The notes below the pieces were generated by a model. That model saw nothing but the letters and a program-made list of their open reading frames with translations. It had not been told where the DNA came from and did no database searches. Below, in pieces: positions 31,573-41,400 of a stretch of DNA of 64,000 nt. Position 1 is the stretch's first letter; each line of letters opens with the position of its first letter. The stretch lies in assembly GCA_033032865.1 (NCBI GenBank), contig JAWHQI010000524.1:558001-622000 (forward strand), in the 5' to 3' direction. Source of the DNA: Dactylorhiza incarnata (lineage: Eukaryota > Streptophyta > Magnoliopsida > Asparagales > Orchidaceae). The translations under genes and the position numbers were made by a program.

Positions 31573-33078
31573 ATGGAAGTAGTGGATACAATGATTAGGA
31601 GAAAGATAAATATTTTATGTCTGCAAGAGACTAAATGGGTGGGTGAGAAAGCTAAATTTCTAGATAATTCAGGTTTTAAATTATGGTACACAGGAAAAAA
31701 TAAAACAAGAAATGGAGTAGGTATTATTGTAGATACTACTTGGAGGGATGGAGTTGTTGGGGTAAGCAGAAAAGGTGATAGAATCTTAGCTCTTAAATTA
31801 ATCGTAGGAAAGGAAACTATTAATGTAATTAGTGCTTATGCGCCACAAGTAGGATTAAATGAAGCTATTAAAGTACAATTTTGGGAAGACTTAGATGATT
31901 TGGTAAGAGAAATCCCACAAAGCGAGAAAATTTTCATTGGAGGAGACTTAAATGGACATGTAGGGAAGCAAAATACGGATTATACAGATGTTCATGGAGG
32001 ATTTGGGTATGGAGAAAGAAATGAAGAAGGAAGAACCATTCTAGACTTTGCCATAGCACATGAGCTAATTGTGACAAATACGTTCTTCATAAAGAGGGAA
32101 GAACACTTAATTACGTTCAAGAGCGGACAAAATAAGTCACAAATTGAATATTTTATGACTCGCAAAATGGATAAAAAGATTTGTAAGGATTGCAAAGTCA
32201 TACCAGGAGAAAGTTTGACAACGCAACATAGGCTAGTGGTGCTGGATGTGCAAATTAAATATAGTAACTTTAAGAGAAAGACAAAAGTGTTGCCAAAAAT
32301 TCGGTGGTGGAATTTGATGAAGGAAAAACAGGTTGCTTTCAAGGCAGCAGTTATAGAACGACTAGTTGATGATCCTTATGTTGATCCTAGTGTCGCATGG
32401 GAAGTTATGTCTTCTCATTTAAGGATAAGTGGAAAGAACGTACTTGGAGAGTCAAAAGGTCGCGCGCCCCCACAAAAAGAATCTTGGTGGTGGAAAAAGG
32501 AAGTGCAAGACAAAGTGAGGGCAAAGAGGGTCAGCTACAAAACATTATATGCTTGTAGGAATGATGAAAACTTGACAAAGTATAAAGTCGCCAAGAAAGA
32601 AGCTAAAAATGCAGTAAGTAAAGCAAGAAGTCAAGCTTATGAAGAATTTTACAAACGACTAGATACCAAAGATGGAGAGCGCGATATATATAAAATTGCT
32701 CGAGCTAGAGAGAGGAAGACAAGAGATTTAAGCCAAATTAAATGCATAAAAGATGAAATAGATACGGTTTTGACGGATGATGTGGCTATTAAGGAGCGAT
32801 GGAAAAGATACTTTTATCAACTATACAATGAAGGAAAAGATAATGAACTGAACTTGGAAGAGTTAAGTAAATCGGAGGAGTATAGAGACATAACTTTTTA
32901 TCGTAAAATTCAAGCATCAGAGATAGATGACGCTCTGAAGAAGATGAAAAATGGAAAGGCGGTTGGACCAGACGATATACCCATTGAAGTATGGAAATGC
33001 TTAGGGAGGGAAGGAATTTTATGGCTTACAAGTTTCTTCAATAAGATACTGAAGACAAAAAGGATGCCAGACCAATAG
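31573..33078 (+). pseudogene. RTE LINE ORF, endonuclease and start of reverse transcriptase
   Basis: 501 codons. Residues 1-230 are an exonuclease-endonuclease-phosphatase domain: CLQETKW (about 16-22), NGVGIIV, YAPQVG, GGDLNGHVG (about 123-131), IEYFM and a late HRLVV (His). The AP-endonuclease catalytic Glu, Asp, Asn and His are in place, although the usual IDY/IDF Asp is Glu in QIEYF. Residues ~440-500 begin the reverse transcriptase (KNGKAVGPDDIPIEVWK). The ORF ends at TAG 33076-33078, where the family has a Trp. A one-base loss shortly after (near 33108) shifts the frame to that of 33156-34388. The product would nick target DNA. Confidence 0.85.
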
Positions 33079-33155
33079 AGAGAAAGTATTTTGGTACCTT
33101 TGTATAAAACAAAGGAGATATACAAAATTGTGTCAATTACAGGGGAATTAAATTA

Positions 33156-34388
33156 ATGAGTCATACTATGAAACTATGGGAACGAGTAATAGAGAGACGA
33201 GTTAGACGAGAGACTAGCATCTCAGAGAATCAATTTGGATTCATGCCAGGGAGGTCAACCATGGAAGCTATACATCTCTTGAGGAGACTCATTGACAACT
33301 ATCGGGAAAGACAAAAAGATTTGCATATGTTGTTTATCGATCTGGAGAAGGCGTATGATAGGGTTCCAAGAGAGGTCTTGTGGAGAGTCTTAGAAAAGAA
33401 AGGTGTAAATGTATCATACATTGACGTAATCAAAGATATGTATACAAATTCAGTGACCAGGGTGAGGACATCTGGAGGATTAACACAGAAATTCCCTATC
33501 GCTGTTGGCTTACATCAAGGGTCAGCTTTAAGCCCTTACCTCTTTACCCTTATCTTAGATGAGCTCACCGGACATATCCAGCAAGCAATACCTTGGTGTT
33601 TATTATTTGCAGATGATATTGTTTTGGTCGATGAGACGCGCGAGGGTGTAAACGCGAAACTGGAATCTTGGCGAGACACTTTAGAAAAGAAGGGTTTTAG
33701 GTTGAGCAGGACAAAGACAGAGTATATAGAGCTTAAATTTAGTAGTGCAAGAAGGTCAGATGACTCCGTCATTAAATTGGGTGACCAAGATATTTCCCGC
33801 AGTGAGTGCTTTAAATATCTGGGATCGATAATTCAAAAAGATGGAGGTGTAGATAAAGATGTGATTCATAGAATCCAAGCAGGTTGGTTGAAGTGGAGAG
33901 GCGCGTCTGGGATCCTATGTGATCGTAAAGTACCACTAAAACTTAAAGGCAAGTTTTACTGTACTGCAATTAGGCCTGCAATGCTCTACGGTTCTGAGTG
34001 TTGGGCAGTGAATGGTGTACACGAGCAAAAAATGGGAGTCGCGGAGATGAGAATACTTAGGTGGATGTGTGGTCACACGAGACTGGATAAAATTAGGAAT
34101 GAATGTATCAGGGATAAGATAGGAGTGGCGCCAATTGTAGAGAAGATGCGAGAAGCTTGTTTAAGATGGTTTGGACATGTACATAGGAGACCATTAGAGG
34201 CACCTGTTAGGCGTTTTGAGAGTTTAGTCACTAGACGTGTTAAACGGGGGAGGGGTAGACCAAAAAAGACTTGGAATGAAACTATAAAGAAAGACATGAT
34301 GTACTTAGGCATTAATGAGACTATGCTTAAAGATAGGGCGCAATGGCGACAGAGGATCCATATAGCCGACCCCACTATGGTGGGATAA
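33156..34388 (+). pseudogene. RTE LINE ORF, reverse transcriptase and C-terminal region
   Basis: 410 codons, displaced by one frame from the upstream block. Reverse transcriptase motifs: NQFGFMPGRST, FIDLEKAYDRVPR (about residues 62-74), GLHQGSALSPYLF, and FADDIVL (about residues 151-157) with both catalytic Asp. The C-terminal region has MLYGSECWAVN and RGRPKKTW, diagnostic of RTE. It ends at TAA a few bases before the tail. This part alone is intact, but translation would need reinitiation at 33156, so the copy is almost certainly dead. Confidence 0.85.
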
Positions 34389-34423
34389 AGGCTTGAGTGT
34401 TGTTGTTGTTTAATCTTCAATTA

Positions 34424-34717
34424 ATGGGTGAAGGAAGCATGGTTATGTGCACATAAATCAAAATGGATTCTTGGGTCTGCCCTCTCATATGTCTTTGGTT
34501 TTGATTTGAGGGCATGATTCCGCAGCAAACACGACGGTATAGGGGGCTACTATTTCAGTGGTACTCTGTGAGCAGACACTTTGTGCATTTATTGTCAAAG
34601 GTTAGGTCTTTCTCCTCTGAGAGAAGCTACTTTGTGCATAGTGCCAAAGGTTAGGTCTGTTTCCAATCACCCCCCGCCCATACCCCCAATGATTGGGGAC
34701 TATATGGGTTCTGTTGT
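34424..34717 (+). mobile_element. SINE insertion sharing the RTE's target sequence
   Basis: ~290 bp between the right RTE target duplication (34407-34423) and a third copy of the same 17-mer (34718-34734). The last ~190 bp, from GGTATAGGGGGC, match the SINE at 38111-38306, including CACTTTGTGCAT repeated internally, AATGATTGGGGACTATATGG and a GTTCTGTTGTTG tail. The first ~110 bp have no counterpart in that copy. Confidence 0.75.
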
Positions 34718-34734
34718 TGTTTAATCTTCAATTA

Positions 34735-35245
34735 ATATCCTGCTATCTTCAGTTTCAACGTCTCTGATTGTTGTTTGATGTAGCCTTGTCATAGGTTGGT
34801 CTTTTTTACTCGGGAAGGATGCTCATAAGACAAGACTGTGATTGAAATTGCCACATAATAGTTTGGCGCTTTGCTGAGACAGGCCTCTATTGTAAGTTAT
34901 TTTTTTGGGGTCCTATCTGTTTATAGCCAAACTCATTATACGTTACTTATCTGAAACCTATACCACTGGTGGAGTTTATCATAGAACTCGGACTACTATA
35001 ATGTCACATAATATGGTGATCCAGGTTGTGATTCACATGGTTGACCCTCTTTAACAGATCAATGGACAACCAATTGATCTATGATGCATAATATAGTTGT
35101 GAGAGCGGTAGAGACACGTGCTTGTTCAAGGATTCAAGCAATCTTCTAATTCATAGCCTTTTTATCTTATTATGTCTAGTATTTGTATAGGTTTCTTGTT
35201 TTGGGTGATTAAAAACATTTTTTGAAGGACAATATGTAAGAGGAT
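34735..35245 (+). other. Intron 1, no recognised feature
   Basis: AT-rich, short ORFs only. Nothing could be assigned. Confidence 0.5.
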
Positions 35246-35652
35246 CCTTTGATACCACTAGGGATTTCGAAGCACACTTCCGGTCTCGAAGGAGGCCGGC
35301 CGGTAGCAAGAGAGGAAGGGGGATGAGGAGTTTGAGAGAAGAGGCTAGGGTTTGGGAGAGAAGGAAGAGGGATCAATCCCCACAATAAAAATACTTGATC
35401 AAAGATGGTTCTTACAACATAATGACCCCCTTATATAGAAGGAAGGCCCCACCATAATAACAAAATAAACCCAAGCTGCAAATAGACCAAACACATAAGA
35501 AATACAATATAAAGAACCGTCCGGCCTATGCCATAGCCGGACCGGACTCGGGCCGTTCGGTTTGCGCCTCCGGTTCGCTTCCCGCCACGTGCGCGCGCGC
35601 CCTCCTCGAGTAGACTTGCCACGGCGGCTCCTCCGGTTGCAAGTCGGTAACA
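35246..35652 (-). mobile_element. Solo-like LTR with primer-binding site, probably copia
   Basis: On the minus strand it starts TGTTACCGAC at 35652, has a TATATAAG box (35430-35437), and ends just before TGGTATCAAAGG (35246-35257), a near match to the Met-tRNA primer site. No gag or second LTR follows, so this is a 5' LTR fragment. ORFs 35399-35653 on this strand lie inside it. Confidence 0.55.
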
Positions 35653-35739
35653 TCCTTTATTCCCTTAACTACTTGTATTTATATGGTAAGTGATAGATAT
35701 TGTTTGGTGATATTGATCTTCTTCTCCTTTTGATGCTAG

Positions 35740-36018
35740 GTTCTTTCTTGCTGTGAAGAAGCACAAGAAGAACTCATTCAGCAAGTTCTATTGTTCATTG
35801 TCCGTAACAAGTCACTTGGAATAAATGAGGTCGTGAGGTTCTTGAGGCCTTTTATTATGTTTTCTGTAATGTGGAAGCCTACATCCTGTACATATTTCTT
35901 TTCGAGGAACTTGATATCAGAAATTGCATCACTGTCATGCTCATTTCCATTGGAAGCAATCATCATTTTGAAGCTCCTCACAGAGTGCCTGAAGTATTTT
36001 ACTTCAACAAATGAGAAG
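35740..36018 (+). CDS. RST1: RST1 exon 2
   Basis: 93 codons, phase 0 at both ends. Acceptor TTGATGCTAG before 35740, donor GTAGCA at 36019. It starts VLSCCEEAQEELIQQVLLF and ends CLKYFTSTNEK. It carries the RST1 N-terminal continuation: a helical EEL.QQVLLFI..NK block, VVRFLRPF, and a conserved CSFPLEA..I.KLL..CLKYF segment. This corresponds to armadillo-like helices ahead of DUF3730. The frame is intact, and joining to exon 1 keeps the family order. It is separated from exon 1 by 9.4 kb of repeats and from exon 3 by 3.2 kb. Confidence 0.9.
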
Positions 36019-36716
36019 GTAGCAACCCTCAACTTTCTTTTATATATTGCATGAGCTATGTTAGTCAGTGGGATCTCCTTGTGAGTTGATGACTCTTGTG
36101 AGGTTTGGAGGAAACATTTGCAACTCTTTTGAAGAAATAAAAAAATACCTATAGAGATTGCCTCTCTGCTTTGCTTGATTTTGGCTGTTTTTTTACGCTA
36201 GCTGGCTACAACCTTTTCTTTCATGCAATTGCTTCTGACTGCATTTCATAGTACATCAATACAAAGAACTATACTTACAGATATGCCCCTCACGAAGTAA
36301 ATACGAAAATTCCATTGACTTTGTCCTGCGTCACTTTTATTTACTCCAACACTCCTACCTCAAGTCATTCACAACTCGCCCACAAGAGTAACATAATTCA
36401 GTTAGTCAATTCCTTTTGTCATTATCTTTGCAATGTGATCTTTGTTCTTGACAAATGAGAATTGAATTGTGTCTTTGGGAAGTTTTCTCGAATGAAGTAT
36501 TGTTCAATCTCAATGTTTTTGGTCCTATCATGCTGATCAAGATTATGATGACTTGCAATCGTTGATTAATTGTCACATAATAGCTGTGAAGGATAACATT
36601 TTAATTTTGACAACAATCGTTTAAGTTAAATAGGCTCACAGTCCCCCTTAGCCATAGTTCAATACTCAACTTGTGCACTAGATTTGGCCACAACTTTTTT
36701 TTTTAATTTCTCAAGA

Positions 36717-36938
36717 TTACTGGATTTTGTCCAAAAAAGCTACACATTCCAGGGGTAGAATGTTTATCTTCATGTGAGCTAACCCAATTAGCATTAGAGA
36801 AGACTTTAACGAGTCCTTCAACGAAACCTTGATATTAGGGTGCCCATTTTGTGTATAAATATTCTTTTCCCCAACCCCCTTTAGGTATCTCAAGACTTTG
36901 AGAATAACATTCATGTGGTTATCTCTGATACAATGCAT
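36717..36938 (-). pseudogene. Copia reverse transcriptase/RNase H fragment
   Basis: 73 codons matching the linker between copia reverse transcriptase and RNase H: a CI.DNHMN..LKVLRYLKG block at residues 3-22, then YTQNGH. The expected SDADWAG-type and DRKSTSGYC motifs are eroded. No intact domain. Confidence 0.65.
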
Positions 36939-36979
36939 AAGTTGGCTAATAACGCCATAACATATATTATGTGACTCAG

Positions 36980-38060
36980 ATTATGTGAAAAGATAGATGA
37001 ATCGTCTCCTTCCTGAGGGCCTATTGCAGCCATTGCTGGTTTCGACTCAGATTTGGGCGGACTTGTCCATGCATTTTGTGGAGGGGCTACCCACCTCCAA
37101 GGGCAAGACCGTCCTCATGGTCGTCGTCGACCGCATCTCCAAGGGGGCACACTTCATTGCCTTGCCCCGACCCCTTATTGCTGAGACTGCTGCGTGGATT
37201 TTCTTTGACGGGTTTTCCGTCTACATGGGATGCCGGAGAACATCGTATCCGATTGCGGAAAGATTTTTACCAGCCGGTTTTGGAAGAAACTTTTCACTCT
37301 TTGCCACACCAAATTGGCCTTCTCCACCGCCTCCCATTCACAGTCCGACGGGCAGACCGAGGTGGTAAACCGCACAGGGGAAATGTATCTATGCTGCATC
37401 ATAGGGGATCGTCCCAAGGACTGGGTCAGGTGGTTACCTTGGGTCGAATACTGCTACAAACACCTCTTACCACACAGCGTTGCAGACTACACGCTTCCGA
37501 CTGATTTATGGGAGGGATCCTCCCCTCCTACTATCATACGGTGGGGGCACCTCCTTGCTTGAGATCGTCGACCGGAAGCTCCTCGACCGGGATTAGATTT
37601 TGATTATTGCGCGGGAGCGTCTCCTCCAATCTCAACACCACATGGAAGCTGCATACAACCTGGGCCACTGCGAGCTTTCCTTCGCCATTAGTGATTGAGT
37701 TTGGCTGAAACTCCGGCCTTACCGCCAGACTTCGGCCTCCACCTCTCCTTCCATCAAATTGGGCCCTAAATATTACTACCCATTTCAGATCTTCCAACGC
37801 ATCAGCGAGGTGGCCTATCAACTCCAACTCTCATCAGAGGCTCGCATACACGACATCTTCCATGTGTCTCAACTGAAGCCGTTCGTGGGCGCTCCTCCGA
37901 CTGAGGCATTGGTTTGCTTGCCGCACAACTTGAGGACAAGCCGCCTCTCGACGGGGAAAGCGATGTTATGGACCCACGTTGGGGACGAACATATCAACGT
38001 TAAGTTCGGGCCACCAAGGAGTGATCATATTTTTATTTCACATGTTATCGTATCTTTATG
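36980..38060 (+). pseudogene. Gypsy integrase remnant (chromovirus type)
   Basis: Integrase core in two frames: IWADLSMHFVEGLPTSKGK (first Asp) and VVVDRISKGAHF in the frame starting 36997, then after a frameshift near 37220 MPENIVSDCGKIFTS (second Asp) and SASHSQSDGQTEVVNR-like sequence (catalytic Glu near 37360) in the frame of 37230. A later piece (37759-38118) has a degraded GPF module, VAYQLQLSS and IHDIFHVSQLKPF. No reverse transcriptase or flanking LTR is recognised. A SINE lies just downstream. Confidence 0.75.
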
Positions 38061-38110
38061 TTCTAAATTTTGTGCACGTTATATTTTATCTCACTTGTGT
38101 TATGGCCCAA

Positions 38111-38306
38111 CTGTATAGGGGGCCACTATTTCAGTGGTACTCTGTGAGCAGCCACTTTGTGCATTTATTGTCAAAGGTTAGGTCTTTCTCCTCTGAGAGA
38201 AGCCACTTTGTGCATAGCGCCAAAGGTTAGGTCTGTTTCCAATCTTCCCCCGTCCATACCCCCAATGATTGGGGACTATATGGGTTCTGTTGTTGTTGTT
38301 GTTGTG
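38111..38306 (+). mobile_element. SINE with target duplication
   Basis: 196 bp flanked by TTGTGTTATGGCCCAA (38095-38110 and 38307-38322). It has an internal duplication (CACTTTGTGCAT and CAAAGGTTAGGTCT twice), GATTGGGGACTATATGG, and a (GTT)n tail like that of the RTE LINE, which suggests RTE-driven mobilisation. Confidence 0.85.
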
Positions 38307-38322
38307 TTGTGTTATGGCCCAA

Positions 38323-38771
38323 GTGAGGGGATCTTGAACCGGGCTGAACCCCTACTTGAGATGGGTTTGGACTCTTGAGAAGTTAAGAAGTTATTATTCC
38401 AAATTCTCCTTTTTCTTTTCTTTTCCTCTCTCTCTCTCTCTTCCCCCTTTTCCCCGGCTCGTTCTCTGCCTCACGAAAACCGCAGGAACCGACGAGTGCT
38501 AGCGCCTGATCTGCCGTATATCTCGCTCGCACCATCCGCTCCTCACGTCTCCCTCCGATCAACGCCTCCGCAACCATAGCTTCACCGGGATCCAAGAAGG
38601 GGGACTCAAATCCCTTAAGGAACTTCTCCATTGTTCACCCTATCATTCGATCTCAAGCCAGGGCATACAACAATGCATTGGATGTGATAGTGCATGAATG
38701 CCACAACGCGATAGTAGAGTCATCTAGATCAATCAAAGCTTCTCTAATATCATGAAGAAGAAAAAACTACA
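38323..38771 (+). other. Remainder of the nested intron 2 insertion
   Basis: A (CT)n tract (38426-38442) and a GC-rich leader-like block (38450-38600), perhaps from the gypsy element's LTR. Then degraded copia leader on the minus strand. No gene recognised. Confidence 0.35.
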
Positions 38772-39228
38772 TGTAGAGATTACCTCACTACTTTGCCCTT
38801 TGCTCTTGGATGTTTTTTTGCTAGCTCGCTGCGGCCTTTTCTTTCATGCAATTGCTTTGGGCTCCCATTCCAGAATACATCAATACAAAGAACTGTATTT
38901 ATAAGTATGCCCTGTAAAAGAAGTAATTATGAAAAGGCCACTGGCTTTTATTTGCTGCTGCCAAAATGAAAAAAAAGTAAAGGGATCTGAACTTTTGTGT
39001 TTCTGATTTGGCATTTATGCCGTTTCTTTCCTGATATAATGTCCTTATTTTTGCATTTTCTCCAACTTCTGCTTGTATTCTCATGGTACCGAAATAAGTC
39101 ATTTTTATTCTGATCCTCTGATACGAAGAGATTGTAGATTGCTTATGTTATATTTTAATTCCACTATACTGTTAAATTAGTTTCTTAAAATTGATCGTTT
39201 TATCTATAATCATGTTTACCTCATTCAG

Positions 39229-39312
39229 GAATTTATATACATTGTAAGTTCTGCTGCACATCTTGTGGATGCATATGTTGTGGTTTTGCAGCGAACTGTT
39301 GGTGCTGAGAAG
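39229..39312 (+). CDS. RST1: RST1 exon 3
   Basis: 28 codons (EFIYIVSSAAHLVDAYVVVL to GAEK), phase 0 at both ends, acceptor CTCATTCAG and donor GTAACC. The short exon encodes one hydrophobic helix matching the family's IVE..VDAYVVVLRQLVG segment, which follows directly after the exon 2 region in RST1 homologues. It is too short to call alone; its place between exons 2 and 4, correct phases and sequence make it secure. Confidence 0.85.
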
Positions 39313-39997
39313 GTAACCAACTGTCCTTTTTTCTTGCCTGTTCCTACTTTTAGCATCAAGTTTTCTTACTAAAGCCTTTCATCTTGTGACCATTTATAAA
39401 TTTCCTGAGGTTGCATGAGTGTACCTTTATTGTTAGACCTCTTGCATTGTTATTATTTTCTTTCTGATTTTACTCTTTGTAATTTTAAATAAATGGTTGT
39501 TTCCCTCTTTATTTCAGCATTTCCGAAACTAGTATGTTTCATTTGCTACTGTGCTAGATATGTATTGTTTCTGTTGACACATGTAACAAATAATGGTAGA
39601 CAGTTGCCTTCACATATTGATCATGGTCATAAATTTACCCATAAATTTTTGATCTTTCATAACATTGACACCATGCACTAATTGCTTTGTGCTAGTATGG
39701 TAGTGCTAAAAACCTGGGACTGAGATGAGGTTTTTTGGTGAACCTTCTAACAATCTAGTATGATTGGTGAACCTTCTAACAATCTACTCTGGTCTCTGAG
39801 TGTACCATCTAATTATTGGACCAACTTAACTTTTTAGGGTACTTTTTGTAAGGTTTCCTTGGAGGATATGTGTTTTGGGGTCTTCATGATAGAAGACAAG
39901 TGAAAAAATCATCCCCAATATTGTGCACAGGGATATGTCAGGACAGGAGGCTATAACAGAAATATTATGGAACTTTTTCCTCTCATTATATATGTTT

Positions 39998-40028
<31 letters not shown>

Positions 40029-40071
40029 GCTTAGAAGGTAGCATGACTTAAGCCCTAAATCTCTCCTCTTA
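39313..40071 (+). other. Start of RST1 intron 3
   Basis: AT-rich intron sequence (intron 3 is 39313-48750). A (TG)n-(G)n tract lies at 39993-40029. GGTGAACCTTCTAACAATCTA occurs twice (39738 and 39764). No gene. Confidence 0.6.
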
Positions 40072-40945
40072 ATCTTCTCTCCCATCTCATCTTCTCAAGC
40101 TAGGGCTAGGGTTGAGCAAGTCAGGACTCCCCTCTTCCTCTCTTGGTCGAGCTCGACTCCCTTTACATCCTCCGCCGTTGAGAATGCTAGGCCAAGGAAG
40201 GGTCAATACTATCCTCCCTGATCCCTCTCATGGTTGCACACCGACTCACAATCAGAAGGTCGTAGCATTATGGTATCAGATCCTTCTCCTTACACGCATG
40301 CCTTTGCTCACAAGCCCGACTGTATCCGCTGTCTTCGCTCCAACATGACGATCCACTGGACGCCTCTCGCTTGATTGCTGATGTGCACGAGTTCAAGTGT
40401 CTGCGCTCAATGACTACTTCTCCCGAGCTCACCGATCAACGCAATACTGCCAACGACCCTAGCGCTCCCGGACGGCCCTACCACGACAACCGTGTAATTT
40501 TCTCTCCCCTCTCATCTTCTCAAGCTAGTGCCAGGGTTGAGCAAGGCTCCCCTCTTCATCTTCCACTCTCGGTTGAGCTCTGCTCCCTTCGCATCCTCCG
40601 CCATTGGGATGACTAGGTCAAGGAAGGGTCAAGACGATCCTCTCTGAGATCTCTCCCTCTTAATACCGCACACCTGCTCTCAATCGGAAGATCATAATAT
40701 TTTGGTATCAGAGCCTTCTCCTTCCACGTGTGCCTCCGCTCGCAAGACAGACGAAAGCCCCCAGTCTTCGGTCCAGTACGATGATCCACTGGACAACTCT
40801 CACTCGATCGTTGCTGTGCTTGAGCTCAAGCGTCTGCACTCGATTGCTCCTATGCCCGGGCCCGCCAATCCACGTGGCATTGCCGACAACCCTGACACTC
40901 CCGCCGACGACCCTTCTCGTTCATAGAAGGGCGACAACCGTGTAA
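40072..40945 (+). repeat. Tandem duplication of a retroelement leader with primer-binding site
   Basis: Two ~430-bp copies (about 40072-40496 and 40497-40945) share CTCATCTTCTCAAGCTAG, the GGCCAAGGAAGGGTCAA/GGTCAAGGAAGGGTCAA variants, TGGTATCAGA (40271 and 40703), CCACTGGA and GACAACCGTGTAAT. The second has the full TGGTATCAGAGC. The copies are diverged. Proline/Ser-rich ORFs here look like degraded gag leader. Confidence 0.65.
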
Positions 40946-41400
40946 TCGACGACGCCCACTCCTCAACACTTGCTCCTATACGCTCGATTCCTCTCGACAT
41001 CGACTCCAGTAGTTACCGTGCCACCGTAACTCCTCTCGCACCGGGTTGGCATGCCAACATCTCCCTTCTATGTGGTTCCCAACCATCTTATGCCGCTTTG
41101 CCGCTTCTTCCAATGCTTCCCGAGTGCCCAGCTATCCGACCCGGGCTTCCCGACCCTCTATCTCCACTTCTGCCACCTCCAGACATCCCCTAAGCGTGTC
41201 CAGTGTCCTTGGATGAAGGCGGGCTCGCCCTCGCTCAGATTATATAGGCAATGCAAAAGTTAATGTCCGTTCATGCTCAACAACCAGCCATATTCGTTGC
41301 CTTGACTGCCCGCCTCGATGACATGCATCTGCTACCCCAGCCCTTTACCTCCACTTCTTTCTCGATGACACATTGTTATCATTACCCTTAGTGAGTCTTC
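40946..41400 (+). other. Possible decayed gypsy gag region
   Basis: Follows the leader duplication; Pro/Ser/Leu-rich in all frames, with MSVHAQQPAIF and LTARLDDMH-like phrases after 41260, as in gypsy gag N-termini. No intact ORF. Weak call. Confidence 0.3.

Larger units (their letters stand above)
31490..34406 (+). mobile_element. RTE-clade LINE, nearly full-length coding region
   Basis: Flanked by perfect 17-bp duplications TGTTTAATCTTCAATTA (31473-31489 and 34407-34423). It has one endonuclease-reverse transcriptase ORF split by mutations, then a short 3' end (GGGATAAAGGCTTGAGTG) and a TTG-repeat tail, typical of plant RTE. The frame is open from the 5' boundary without a Met until 31573, so a little of the 5' end may be missing. 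It lies in the sense orientation in RST1 intron 1. Confidence 0.9.
36150..38963 (-). mobile_element. Decayed copia element in RST1 intron 2, carrying a gypsy fragment and a SINE
   Basis: Two related ~200-bp segments, 36150-36351 and 38772-38963, share TTTTCTTTCATGCAATTGCTT and ACATCAATACAAAGAACT. On the minus strand the first begins TGTTGGAGTAAATAAAAG just after the pol remnant, so it is the 3' LTR. The second is the 5' LTR, followed by ATGATATTAGAG (38742-38753), a degraded Met-tRNA primer site. The centre is largely replaced by a plus-strand gypsy remnant (36980-38060). Confidence 0.6.

Noticed and set aside
35791..36054. ORF starting at Met 35791 as an independent gene
   Set aside because: It is RST1 exon 2 read from an internal Met and past the donor; the true exon starts at 35740.
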